NCBI RefSeq assembly: GCF_000424065.1
Contig: NZ_AUJE01000017.1
Span: 19,745 to 83,744, forward strand
DNA: 64,000 nt
DNA from: Selenomonas ruminantium subsp. ruminantium ATCC 12561
GTDB taxonomy: Bacteria > Bacillota > Negativicutes > Selenomonadales > Selenomonadaceae
Reading direction: 5' to 3'
The position numbers and the translations under genes were made by a program. The notes under the pieces are model-generated. The model saw only the letters and a program-made list of their open reading frames with translations. It searched no databases and was not told the DNA's origin. This document shows positions 55,353 to 64,000 of this stretch, in pieces. Each line of letters begins with the position of its first letter. Position 1 is the first letter of the stretch.

Positions 55353-56381
55353 TCATTTTATACCAAATACAAGCTTATATATACTATTATCATTACGAAT
55401 ATGATACCAAATCAAGCAACATATAGCCATAGACAGTATAAATAAAAACATCGTCTTAAACCACAAAAGTTCGAACCCCAAAATTTTATCGGCACATACT
55501 CTAATAAAGCCTAAAACAAAAGGGTGCAATAAATATATTTCCATGGATTTTTCACCACAATAACGGACAAAATTAAACAATATTTTTATTTTCGACACAT
55601 AACATGATAAAGTCACTACTAATAAAGTCCCTATACATCCTGTTAATAAAAAAATCCATTCCTTTGGAAATAACATATCTTCATGGGTATAAAACAAAAA
55701 CACATATGATATTACACAAAATGCCACTACAGAAACTATAAGCCTTTTTATATTCATTTTTTGTTCAAAATCGGCTAAATATTTAATCATATATGTACCT
55801 AACGCAAAAAATATAGTAAATTTCCCCAATCGATGAATAATCCACACATCTGGAAAATAGGGATACAATAAGAACATCACTATAGATATCCCCATAAAGA
55901 CTTTTTGTCCCTTTGCATAATTATTAAAAATGTTAACAATTACATAATAAAAGATTTGTATTATGAACATTACATATAAAAACCAAAAAATATTCCATGG
56001 TATAAGTGGTGACCATAAAAAAGATAAAATACCTTCTTCAGAATGATTACTATACCCTCCTCCGATTTGCTTATAGATAGCAAACAAAAGGCCCCATATA
56101 AAATAAGGAATAGCTAATCTATAAAATTTACCAAGCACTGCTTCTTTACGTGAACGTTTTGTCCAACGCTCAATAAAGAAGCCTGCTACAATGAAGAAAA
56201 TCGGCATATGAAAACTATAAATCCAATTATAAACTAAATAAAACGAATATGGTATTTCCATAATAACTTTACTAGATGTAACTGCTCCGATTGCATGTCC
56301 TAAAACGACTAGTATTATAGCAAAACCTTTCATCAAATCTACTGATTTAATTCTCACTTTACTTAATTTATTGTCAGTCAT
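55353..56381 (-). CDS. Acyltransferase 3 family membrane protein
   Basis: A 342-residue membrane acyltransferase with about ten hydrophobic segments. The catalytic His region reads DLMKGFAIILVVLGHAIGA, and the second conserved segment HMPIFFIVAGFFIERW. It probably O-acetylates a sugar of the surface glycan. AT content is high, as in its neighbours. Confidence 0.87.
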   Translation of the reverse strand: MTDNKLSKVRIKSVDLMKGFAIILVVLGHAIGAVTSSKVIMEIPYSFYLVYNWIYSFHMPIFFIVAGFFIERWTKRSRKEAVLGKFYRLAIPYFIWGLLFAIYKQIGGGYSNHSEEGILSFLWSPLIPWNIFWFLYVMFIIQIFYYVIVNIFNNYAKGQKVFMGISIVMFLLYPYFPDVWIIHRLGKFTIFFALGTYMIKYLADFEQKMNIKRLIVSVVAFCVISYVFLFYTHEDMLFPKEWIFLLTGCIGTLLVVTLSCYVSKIKILFNFVRYCGEKSMEIYLLHPFVLGFIRVCADKILGFELLWFKTMFLFILSMAICCLIWYHIRNDNSIYKLVFGIK

Positions 56382-56442
56382 GATATTTTTCCAACTCCTA
56401 ATTTTATTTTATAAAAACGCCTCTCCATTACATTGCGATTTT

Positions 56443-57429
56443 TTAATTTCTCCTACAAAAAAAATTACTCAACAACGCCTTTATTTTAAAATAATTTTTT
56501 TCACTAAAAACAACAATACCTATTATTTTAATTTTTGTTTTTATAGGAATTTCAGATGAAAAAATTAATTCAACTAACTTTTTTCTCAACATCAAACAAC
56601 ATACTTTATATACTTTTTTATATGGAGTTGCAAACATCTTATCTGTTGAATTATAAACAGTAATGAATCCTAATATTGCTAAATATATACCCCATTGGGG
56701 TACATCAATTTTTTTATTTCGATAAAATTTATACCTTCGTTTATGCATATTTATAAGAAGAAGAGAATTTTTTAACCATTTATTCTCATCATGTGTAATA
56801 CTATTTTCTAATTGACGATACACATATAACGGTTTATGCACATATTTACAATTTTCTACGTTCCAACAAAAACAATGTAAAACAGAGAAATCTTCACAAA
56901 ACGAATATTTCGTTGGAAATAGCTCATTAAAAAAAGATCTTGCAATTATTTTTGACCATAAATGCGAATGAAGTCTAATGTCCATCGCTAATTCGCAACA
57001 CAATTCGTATTTAGTTACTTTTCGAGAACACTTATCAAAGTTAATTTCTTTTATTTTTCCATTATTTAATACATACATATCAAAAAAAATCATATCAGGC
57101 GACGTTGCTAATTCTTTCTTCACTGTCGAATACCACTCATCAGTAACGTAATCATCTGGATCAATCCAAGCAACATATTTACCACTAGAATGAACTAATC
57201 CACAATTTCTAGCTGCTGATACTCCTTGATTTTCTTGATGAATGACCTTATAATGCGTATCATTTCTTGATATTTCATCGCATATAGCTCCACTATTATC
57301 TGTCGAACCATCATCGATGAGCAATACTTCCACATCATCGTCAAATTTTTGTTTAGCCAATGACCCCAAGCAAATAGGCAAATATTTTCCCATGTTATAT
57401 ATAGGAATTATTATACTTAATTCTTTCAT
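56443..57429 (-). CDS. Family 2 glycosyltransferase
   Basis: A 328-residue GT-A fold transferase. The N terminus is LSIIIPIYNMGKYLPICLGS; the nucleotide-sugar Asp motifs are LLIDDGSTDNSG and WIDPDDYVTDEW. The C-terminal third is basic and lacks clear membrane segments. It adds one sugar to the lipid-linked repeat unit; donor and linkage are not readable. Confidence 0.87.
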   Translation of the reverse strand: MKELSIIIPIYNMGKYLPICLGSLAKQKFDDDVEVLLIDDGSTDNSGAICDEISRNDTHYKVIHQENQGVSAARNCGLVHSSGKYVAWIDPDDYVTDEWYSTVKKELATSPDMIFFDMYVLNNGKIKEINFDKCSRKVTKYELCCELAMDIRLHSHLWSKIIARSFFNELFPTKYSFCEDFSVLHCFCWNVENCKYVHKPLYVYRQLENSITHDENKWLKNSLLLINMHKRRYKFYRNKKIDVPQWGIYLAILGFITVYNSTDKMFATPYKKVYKVCCLMLRKKLVELIFSSEIPIKTKIKIIGIVVFSEKNYFKIKALLSNFFCRRN

Positions 57430-57475
57430 ATTACCTCTTTAATTATTTTATAAAATCATAATTAAATTGTCGCTT

Positions 57476-58516
57476 TTACGCTCTCATTCTATAATTATTT
57501 ATCAGAGACTTTATATAACAAATCGCCCCCCCTATACTTATAGAATCAATTTTAAAAAATACTATAGGCAATAATGAGACAGCTAACAAATATTTATATT
57601 TAACATCTTTTAAAGCCTTTGAAAATACAGGCCGTCCTAAAACCTCACGCAATTTACGATTACGAGCTTGATAATTTATCTTTAAGTTTGCATTATATAT
57701 ATCATGTACACAGATAACAACAATATGTACTAGTACATACACATAAAAAAACTCTATCATACGCGAATCATAACTTTTGATATTTTCAAAAGAACAATTC
57801 ATCGAATCTATGTAGCCATTTATCCTATCTTTATTAATTCTATTTGTTGCAGAATCCGAATTTATATTATATTGATATATTGCATCTTTTGAAATCTTTA
57901 TTCTATTTGTATGCAATAAATATCGAATGATAAAATCTCCATCTTCGGCATATGAAAGTTTTTCATTAAAGCTAATATTATATTTTTTTATTATTTCAAA
58001 TTTAAAGCCTTTCGCCCAAACAGGCATTCTTAATGTAGGCTTCATTAGCATCCATTTCTTCAAGCGATAAACATCATTCGTACAACTTGCAGACACCGTT
58101 TCCCCAACGTGTCTTATTACATCTGAATTTTTGTTATATGAATATATAATCAAATCAGCATCTTCACAAATATCTTTTGTAATAATAGGAATACTACCTT
58201 TAACCCAAACATCATCTGCATCTACAAAAAAAATATACTTACCTGTGGATTTTTCTATTCCCAAATTTCGTGCGCAAGAAACTCCTTTTGATGATTGAAA
58301 ATAACTAATTTTACAGTATGTATATTGATTGTTACAAAGTTTTTTTACAACATATTCTGTGCGATCTTTACATCCATTAATTACAATTATCACTTCAACA
58401 TATAAACATTTAGCCGTTTCGGCATCAATTATAATACTTTTTACACATGCATCTATATATTTTTCAGAATTATATGCAGGAATTATAATTGATATATTTG
58501 CATGTATATCCGCCAT
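57476..58516 (-). CDS. Family 2 glycosyltransferase
   Basis: A 346-residue transferase beginning MADIHANISIIIPAYNSEKY, with the DXD motif in FFVDADDVWVKG. I place the start at ATG 58516 because GGAGG lies at normal spacing; ATG 58522 abuts it and the frame to 58597 runs into the polymerase gene. A hydrophobic stretch near the C terminus (YLLAVSLLPIVFF) may anchor it to the membrane. Donor and acceptor are unknown. Confidence 0.85.
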   Translation of the reverse strand: MADIHANISIIIPAYNSEKYIDACVKSIIIDAETAKCLYVEVIIVINGCKDRTEYVVKKLCNNQYTYCKISYFQSSKGVSCARNLGIEKSTGKYIFFVDADDVWVKGSIPIITKDICEDADLIIYSYNKNSDVIRHVGETVSASCTNDVYRLKKWMLMKPTLRMPVWAKGFKFEIIKKYNISFNEKLSYAEDGDFIIRYLLHTNRIKISKDAIYQYNINSDSATNRINKDRINGYIDSMNCSFENIKSYDSRMIEFFYVYVLVHIVVICVHDIYNANLKINYQARNRKLREVLGRPVFSKALKDVKYKYLLAVSLLPIVFFKIDSISIGGAICYIKSLINNYRMRA

Positions 58517-58533
58517 ATTCATTCCTCCAATTA

Positions 58534-59757
58534 TTAATAAAAAAGAGTATTCTTTTTTTCTTGAATAGATAGTAATGTCAAATAATATACTAACCAATGA
58601 AGTGAATATAGATCTAACGACAATTCATGTTCTAAAAATGAATAAGCAATCACTCCGGCTAAAAAAGATACATGCATTCTCCATGTTCCAATGCTCGATG
58701 CATAAAAGAAAAAAAGGATTAAAACAGATAGCCACATACCTAACCCTATAATTCCCATCTCAAGAAGTAAAGGAATATAACTATTATCTACTGGAATAAA
58801 ACTCCCTGTAACAAGCGTCAAATATTCAGAAGATTTACCTATTCCTATTCCAAATAGCATATTTATATCTAATCCCGAATTATATATAGAATATACAAGC
58901 TCCCATATATCCATCCTGCCAGAAGTAATATCACTAGTATCATTACTCCGTAATGATACTAGTATAATTCCTAAAAACACAAAGAGTAATAACATTAATA
59001 TTATTTTTATTTTTTTTGATGTCACGGAATCATTTGAGAGTACATTATTAAATAAATAAAACGTCATAACAAATAATATCGATGCTCTCGACTCAGAAAT
59101 TATGAAGCTTATAACAAAAACTATCCACCATAACCATTTCATTCGATAGTCTTTTTTTTCATACGCTAAACCTATAATTCCTATAGCTGACATTAACCCG
59201 AATAAATTTGGATGACCAAACAACCCTCCACTTCTAACTATATCAATTCCACTCCAGCTACCAGGAACAACAGAAATCTTAAAAATCCCCCAAGATAAAT
59301 AAAACACTTCTCCTTTATCCATGTTAGAAACATCAATTTCTAATGTTCCACAAAAAACAACCGTAAGAACGATTATAATATTAATTAATGTTAACTTTCT
59401 TAAAATACTCGAAAATTTCAAGAAACCAATACTCTTGCTAATGCAACACGCTGTAATTATATTAGCGAAAGCCCCTATACATCTTATTAAAATAGAAGAA
59501 TCTTTTAAAAGCAAACATTGAATCATCCCAAAAGAAATAATAGGGAACATCAATAACAATAATCCTTCCCCTTCCAATTGTGATACGATAAATTCTTTTT
59601 TTATACATTCGACCCAAAATATCACAATTAATATAATGCTACTTATAAAATGTGTCTTCATTTCATGTCCAGCTAATATACAGATTAAGTATTGTAACAT
59701 TATCAAAAACAGGAAGAATGTATCTTTAACACTACTTCTATTAAAATATGATAACAT
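58534..59757 (-). CDS. wzy: Wzy-like O-antigen polymerase/ligase family protein
   Basis: A 407-residue membrane protein with about 11 hydrophobic segments and a large external loop (about 140-190) ending in RSGGLFGHPNLFGLMSAIG, the motif of the O-antigen ligase/polymerase (Wzy_C) family. It most probably polymerises repeat units, since the cluster has Wzx and Wzz. A WaaL ligase role is the alternative. Very AT-rich. Confidence 0.8.
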   Translation of the reverse strand: MLSYFNRSSVKDTFFLFLIMLQYLICILAGHEMKTHFISSIILIVIFWVECIKKEFIVSQLEGEGLLLLMFPIISFGMIQCLLLKDSSILIRCIGAFANIITACCISKSIGFLKFSSILRKLTLINIIIVLTVVFCGTLEIDVSNMDKGEVFYLSWGIFKISVVPGSWSGIDIVRSGGLFGHPNLFGLMSAIGIIGLAYEKKDYRMKWLWWIVFVISFIISESRASILFVMTFYLFNNVLSNDSVTSKKIKIILMLLLFVFLGIILVSLRSNDTSDITSGRMDIWELVYSIYNSGLDINMLFGIGIGKSSEYLTLVTGSFIPVDNSYIPLLLEMGIIGLGMWLSVLILFFFYASSIGTWRMHVSFLAGVIAYSFLEHELSLDLYSLHWLVYYLTLLSIQEKKNTLFY

Positions 59758-59787
59758 CCCAATAATACTCCTTAAAAAACACGATAA

Positions 59788-60912
59788 TCACATAGCATAA
59801 AAATCAGCAATTTTTTTTATACTATCATTAATATCATAACCATTCATACGAATGATATCCGCGCTTTTTCCTCGTTCACTATTTCTTTCAAAAGAAAAAC
59901 ACCTTACACATTCATCCATTTTATTCAGCTGCATATATTTAACCTCATTTGTTAAGCAAATTTCCTTTATTATATGCTCTGAAAAATAGCAAGGTAATCC
60001 AGCAGCTTGAGCCTCTATACCAACTATACCAAACCCTTCAAATAGTGAAGGCAATACAAACGCATCCATAGCCTGTAATATATTTGGCACATCTGAACGC
60101 ATCCCTAAAAATATAATATTTTCTTCTAAACCGAGATGTTCTACTTTATTTTTTATAGTCTTCAAAATTTTATCATCACCATCTCCATTAGGTCCTCCAA
60201 TTAAAAAAAGTTTGACATTTTTATTTCTCTTTTTCAATTTAGAAAAAAATTCAATTAACCACTCATGGTTCTTTTGATATGAAAATCTTCCTATATGGCA
60301 TATAGCAAATTCACTATCAATTCTCAATTCCTTTCTATACATATTCCTAATCTTTTCATTAAATCGAAATTTTTCTACATCGATAGAATTCGGAATAATA
60401 GTGAATCTTCTATCATCAAACATCCATTCCCCAGCTAATTTTGAACATGCCCATCTCTGTGTTACACAACAATTAAGCAACATTCTATTGATAAATATTA
60501 AAATTTTATATTTAAAATTTAAATGTATTTCATAATCAGAATTATGCGAGTGCATAATTCTAATAGGAACTCTAAACAACCATGCCAGTATTAATGGATA
60601 TATGTAATGTAGCCCCATACCATTTAATACTACAGCCTTATAATCCGCATGATAATGAAAAAAAAGTTTAAATACTTCAAAATAATGCCCCAAAGGATTT
60701 CGTCCTCTTTTAGGCACATTAAATATACGCCCTCCTAATTTTTTTATAGTATCTGAAAAAGCCAATTCATTATCAGGGAACATATTTATAAAATCATAAA
60801 CAACTCCGTTTCGCATATGAATCATCTGTTGATATAAATATGTTTCCATCCCACCAATATTAGGTGTCATCCCAATCTGTAAAACTCTAATTATTTTATT
60901 ACTCATTTTCAT
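59788..60912 (-). CDS. Family 4 glycosyltransferase
   Basis: A 374-residue GT-B transferase. N-terminal segment VLQIGMTPNIGGMETYLYQQ and C-terminal nucleotide-binding segment FVLPSLFEGFGIVGIEAQAA with the EX7E motif. Starts ATG 60912 or 60906 are both possible. It lies 21 bases after the wzz gene. Low GC begins at this gene and extends to the F420-like gene. Confidence 0.87.
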   Translation of the reverse strand: MKMSNKIIRVLQIGMTPNIGGMETYLYQQMIHMRNGVVYDFINMFPDNELAFSDTIKKLGGRIFNVPKRGRNPLGHYFEVFKLFFHYHADYKAVVLNGMGLHYIYPLILAWLFRVPIRIMHSHNSDYEIHLNFKYKILIFINRMLLNCCVTQRWACSKLAGEWMFDDRRFTIIPNSIDVEKFRFNEKIRNMYRKELRIDSEFAICHIGRFSYQKNHEWLIEFFSKLKKRNKNVKLFLIGGPNGDGDDKILKTIKNKVEHLGLEENIIFLGMRSDVPNILQAMDAFVLPSLFEGFGIVGIEAQAAGLPCYFSEHIIKEICLTNEVKYMQLNKMDECVRCFSFERNSERGKSADIIRMNGYDINDSIKKIADFYAM

Positions 60913-60933
60913 CTCTCATACAATCTTTGATAA

Positions 60934-62274
60934 TCAATAATTCCTTTTTATTCTTGAAAATGAATATATGATAGATATCATAAAACCTAGAAAAAAGCCA
61001 ATCACAACTATAATTTTTTTCCTTGGCCAAGATGGTTTTTCTTTAAACGGCAAATTCGCCGGATCGACAATCTGAATATCCATAGAATCCATGGCCTGAC
61101 GGATTTTGTTGTTTTCCATCTGTTTAATCAAATCAGTATAGATACCTTCTTTTATGACCGTATCACGCTGGAGGTTCATATATTCCTGTACTTCCTGCGG
61201 GAAGTTATCTAGTTCTTTTGCCTTTTCATCACGGCGTTTAGCTACAGCCTGCTCACTAGCCTTGGATACCTCTATAGCTACCTGTGCATTTACCTGTTCT
61301 TTTATCAGGGATTCCTGCGTAGGATTAATCGTGGTGTATTTGGATGCCACCAAAGCATTTACTTCCTGTGCCAAATTTTGCTTCAAGGCTGCCAGCTTTT
61401 CTTCAGCTTTAATTACATTCGGATTTTCTTCTGTATATTGCTGACGCAAGCCAACCAAATCCACTTCGGCAGCGATAATCTTTGACCGCAGGTTTTGTAC
61501 GTTGGCATTGTCGTTAATTTTTAAGCTTTGGCTATTGGCATTGATATCACCTAATTGTGCTGCCGCACTGTCTGCCTTAGCCTGATTGGCCTGCTGCTGT
61601 ACGCGCATATTGCTAATGGCTTCATCAAATGCGTTCATCTTATTTACAGCAATTCTAGCCTGTTCATCCGGACTGTAAATGCCATGTTCCTGCTGATAGG
61701 AGGCAAACTTATTTCTTGCCTCCTCGGCTTCTTTTTTGGCCACGTCTACACGATCATTCAGAAACTGCACAAGCAGACTCTGCGTTTCCTTGTTCATATC
61801 CGTCATCATGACCAGGAAGTTATCCACAACATGCTGGGATATCATCTGTGCCTCTTCCGGTGTTTTGCCCTTGGCCGTTACTTTGATGAGGTTCGTTTGC
61901 TTGGTGTTTTCAATGGTCAGATTTTTCTTGGCAAACTTCTCTGGCGTCAGGAATTCCTTTTCATCTTCATCCCAATCTAATTCGTCAATAATCGGCTGCA
62001 GAACGGTATTGGATTTCATCAGTTCCACATAGGAAAGTGTTGGCGATGTGGATGCGCCAATCCCAAGAGCAGCAGCAGCCACTGCCGCCCCACTGACACC
62101 AGCACCGGTCACGCGCGTCTGTACCGTGGTGGTGGATTCGTAGGTTGGCGGCCAGACAAGGCCTGCCACCAAGGACAGTGCCGTGCAGCCGCCGATTATG
62201 GCACCGCATACTTTTTTGCGCTCCTTCATAATTTGCCATATGCGGCCAATATCAATCTGTTCTTCTTTTTCCAC
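60934..62274 (-). CDS. wzz: Wzz/GNVR chain-length determinant
   Basis: A polysaccharide co-polymerase of about 446 residues with two membrane segments (about 24-44 and near the C terminus at 420-440) and a long periplasmic coiled-coil domain between. The second membrane segment follows a proline-rich NLPFKEKPSWPRKK region. No C-terminal kinase or tyrosine cluster is fused. GTG 62274 has GGGGAG at nine bases; TTG 62283 is the alternative start. It sets the length of the Wzy product. GC content is that of the host, unlike the next genes. Confidence 0.88.
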   Translation of the reverse strand: MEKEEQIDIGRIWQIMKERKKVCGAIIGGCTALSLVAGLVWPPTYESTTTVQTRVTGAGVSGAAVAAAALGIGASTSPTLSYVELMKSNTVLQPIIDELDWDEDEKEFLTPEKFAKKNLTIENTKQTNLIKVTAKGKTPEEAQMISQHVVDNFLVMMTDMNKETQSLLVQFLNDRVDVAKKEAEEARNKFASYQQEHGIYSPDEQARIAVNKMNAFDEAISNMRVQQQANQAKADSAAAQLGDINANSQSLKINDNANVQNLRSKIIAAEVDLVGLRQQYTEENPNVIKAEEKLAALKQNLAQEVNALVASKYTTINPTQESLIKEQVNAQVAIEVSKASEQAVAKRRDEKAKELDNFPQEVQEYMNLQRDTVIKEGIYTDLIKQMENNKIRQAMDSMDIQIVDPANLPFKEKPSWPRKKIIVVIGFFLGFMISIIYSFSRIKRNY

Positions 62275-62301
62275 TGTTTTCAACTCCCCATTTCTCCACT
62301 G

Positions 62302-63069
62302 TTATGCACGGCACAGGCCGATTTTTCTGGCTACAAAGGCGCCGCCTTTTTTCAACCAGTTTTGTTTTTCCATAAAGGATACGTTCTGCTCCTGATAGGC
62401 TATCTGATTCTTCTCCAGCCAGATATCCAACATGAGTTCGCTGACAAAGCCATAGATGCGGGATTCGTAAGCTGAAAATCCGGTGATATCCACGTTTTTC
62501 TCAATCTGTTCCAGAATCGCGAACATCCATTCGCAATAGGCATCGTAATTTTTTTTGTCCATCACGAACATGTTGAACATATGTGCCCAAGTGCGATTCA
62601 TGACCTTTTTCATAGCTGGCACATATTCCGGATACTGCTCATGGATAATCCGTTCCAATTCATCCAAGCCTGCCGCTTCGTGGGCATGCAGATAATGGGA
62701 TTTATTGGACTCGATGTAATAGCGGCGTTTTTTTGCCACAACCACAGGTGATTTGCGCAGGATATTTTCCCATTCCTTGCCCGTTAATATCTGGGCACGC
62801 TTCTGTTCGATACTCCGGGTTTCCTTGCGCGTGAAATAGCGGCGATAATGGACAAGGCCGATAAAGTTTGCATCCAGATTTTTCCAAGCCCAATACAAGG
62901 CAGTCAGTTCGCAGTAATGGGGATTTTTTTTACTGATATTCTCTCCGGTATTGTCACCTTGATAGCCAATATCATTTTTTCCTTCCCTGCCTACATGAAT
63001 AGGAAGATAGACGGAATCTTCCGGCATCCAGTAAGGTTTGTGGGCAGCGACCATGATTTTTATATTCAA
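62302..63069 (-). CDS. DUF4422 glycan-cluster protein
   Basis: A 255-residue protein of the DUF4422 family, common in capsule and exopolysaccharide loci and thought to act as a glycosyltransferase. Conserved segments are KIMVAAHKPYWMP, LTALYWAWKNLD and IGLVHYRRYFT. The start is TTG 63069 with AAGGAG eight bases upstream. It stands between the initiating transferase and wzz, 18 bases before the latter. Confidence 0.85.
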   Translation of the reverse strand: MNIKIMVAAHKPYWMPEDSVYLPIHVGREGKNDIGYQGDNTGENISKKNPHYCELTALYWAWKNLDANFIGLVHYRRYFTRKETRSIEQKRAQILTGKEWENILRKSPVVVAKKRRYYIESNKSHYLHAHEAAGLDELERIIHEQYPEYVPAMKKVMNRTWAHMFNMFVMDKKNYDAYCEWMFAILEQIEKNVDITGFSAYESRIYGFVSELMLDIWLEKNQIAYQEQNVSFMEKQNWLKKGGAFVARKIGLCRA

Positions 63070-63098
63070 GATTCTTTCTCCTTATATCTGTAGCATTT

Positions 63099-64000
63099 TT
63101 AATAAGCGCCTTTGCCGAACAGAACAGCAGTGAATGTTTTGGCCAAATACATGATATCCAACCATACCGACCAGTTTCTTACATACCAGGTATCCATTTC
63201 CACACGTTCTTCATAGGTAGTATCGCTTCTGCCGCTGGCCTGCCACATGCCGGTTATGCCGGGCAGTACCATGGCATACTCACGGAAGTATTCTCCGTAA
63301 CGTTCAATTTCTTTTTTTACAATAGGTCTTGGGCCTACCAAACTCATATCGCCTTTGATAACATTCCAAAGCTGAGGGAGTTCATCCAAACTAGTTTTCC
63401 GCAAGAAACCACCCAGCTTAGTTACGCGCGGGTCATTGGTCAGCTTAAAGGATTCTTCCCATTCCTTGCGGGCTTCGGGATTCTTGGCTAGATAATCCTG
63501 CAAGATTTCCTGTGCATTAGGCACCATGCTTTGAAATTTGTAACAAGGAAACTCCTTACCATCTTTACCAATACGACGATGGGCAAAGATTACATTACCT
63601 TTATTATCAATTGCCACTAGCAATGCCACTATAGCAATAATCGGCAGTATCAACAGACCGCCACAAATCGTGCAAACCAAATCAAAAATTCGTTTGTAAA
63701 TTTTATTGCGCCGCATAGCCAGATTGTTACGCAGATGAAGCATAAGGATTTCCTCGGTGAAAAGCACCTGCGCTTCTACGCCCATCATCGGCGTGCCAAT
63801 CAAATCCGGCACATAGGACAGATTGCGTACATGGGGCTGGACGGTGGTTATAAGCTGCTGTAATTTGTCACGCTCCATCCCCGGTGCCGTGATGATTACG
63901 TTCTGTACATGGCTGTTTTCCACGACTTTCTCTGCTTCGCTGATTTTTCCCAGCAGCTTGTATTTGTCTGGGATTTTGTCGGAAATCGGATTATCGTCCA
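63099..64000 (-). CDS. Undecaprenyl-phosphate sugar-1-phosphate transferase, WbaP-like (5' end beyond window)
   Basis: The frame is open to the right edge (300 residues visible, N terminus missing). The C-terminal bacterial sugar-transferase domain has the entry helix KRIFDLVCTICGGLLILPII, the catalytic KFQSMVPNAQEIL and the DELPQLWNVIKGDMSLVGPR signature. Ahead of it lies a Rossmann-like region (VQNVIITAPG) as in WbaP/WcaJ proteins. It starts glycan synthesis by loading a hexose-1-phosphate, probably galactose or glucose, on undecaprenyl phosphate. The internal GTG at 63923 is not the true start. Confidence 0.9.
   Translation of the reverse strand, partial: DDNPISDKIPDKYKLLGKISEAEKVVENSHVQNVIITAPGMERDKLQQLITTVQPHVRNLSYVPDLIGTPMMGVEAQVLFTEEILMLHLRNNLAMRRNKIYKRIFDLVCTICGGLLILPIIAIVALLVAIDNKGNVIFAHRRIGKDGKEFPCYKFQSMVPNAQEILQDYLAKNPEARKEWEESFKLTNDPRVTKLGGFLRKTSLDELPQLWNVIKGDMSLVGPRPIVKKEIERYGEYFREYAMVLPGITGMWQASGRSDTTYEERVEMDTWYVRNWSVWLDIMYLAKTFTAVLFGKGAY

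Overview
The window looks like a chromosomal segment of a diderm Firmicute of the Negativicutes, most like Selenomonas or a close relative. That is an inference from gene content: a carboxyspermidine-type polyamine operon, a ribosomal L27 with a cleavable N-terminal extension next to its Prp protease gene, the obgE-yhbY-proB-proA-nadD-yqeK-LCP-rsfS cluster, a Wzx/Wzy/Wzz surface-glycan locus led by a WbaP-type transferase, TatA/TatC, and frequent TTG starts behind strong Shine-Dalgarno sequences. Base composition is near 50% GC over most of the window. It drops sharply in two places: 1-1850 and about 51400-60930.

Layout. 1-9320 is a defence island on the minus strand: a partial AT-rich KAP/YobI-like membrane P-loop NTPase with its own promoter, then a type I restriction-modification operon (hsdM, an interrupted winged-helix ORF, hsdS, a YhcG-type nuclease, hsdR). 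9321-9660 holds two terminators and a decayed coding remnant. 9665-16462 is a six-gene polyamine operon (arginine decarboxylase, SpeE, carboxy(nor)spermidine dehydrogenase, its decarboxylase, agmatine deiminase, N-carbamoylputrescine amidase). 16650-17864 is an OFA-type MFS transporter flanked by two similar terminators. 18033-22588 is a trehalose PTS, phospho-trehalase and divergent TreR locus with palindromic operators.

22618-31042 carries DNA repair and tRNA modification genes: dinB with an unusual operator array, a 281-bp element with perfect terminal inverted repeats, an RsmJ-like methyltransferase, mutL, mutS and miaB. cheV follows. 32352-41266 is a long minus-strand housekeeping cluster running from rplU-prp-rpmA through obgE, yhbY, proB, proA, an unlisted 52-residue membrane protein gene, nadD, yqeK, an LCP protein and rsfS to a CvfB-like S1 protein. 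On the plus strand, 41708-47673 holds tatA-tatC-ubiD-ubiA-folD-fhs (protein export, probable menaquinone synthesis, one-carbon metabolism). A schlafen-type (AlbA_2) regulator and an unexplained structured region precede the surface-polysaccharide cluster, which fills 49408-64000 and runs off the right edge.

The points most worth a second look are: a palindrome TGACNNGTCA found 14 times where about one is expected, in clusters and inside genes; the 281-bp inverted-repeat element; the repeated TTACAC...GTGTAA operators over the dinB promoter; the 23-bp inverted repeat overlapping the AlbA_2 gene promoter; the 52-residue gene between proA and nadD; and speE without speD inside a carboxyspermidine operon. 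All calls come from reading the sequence; no database search was possible.
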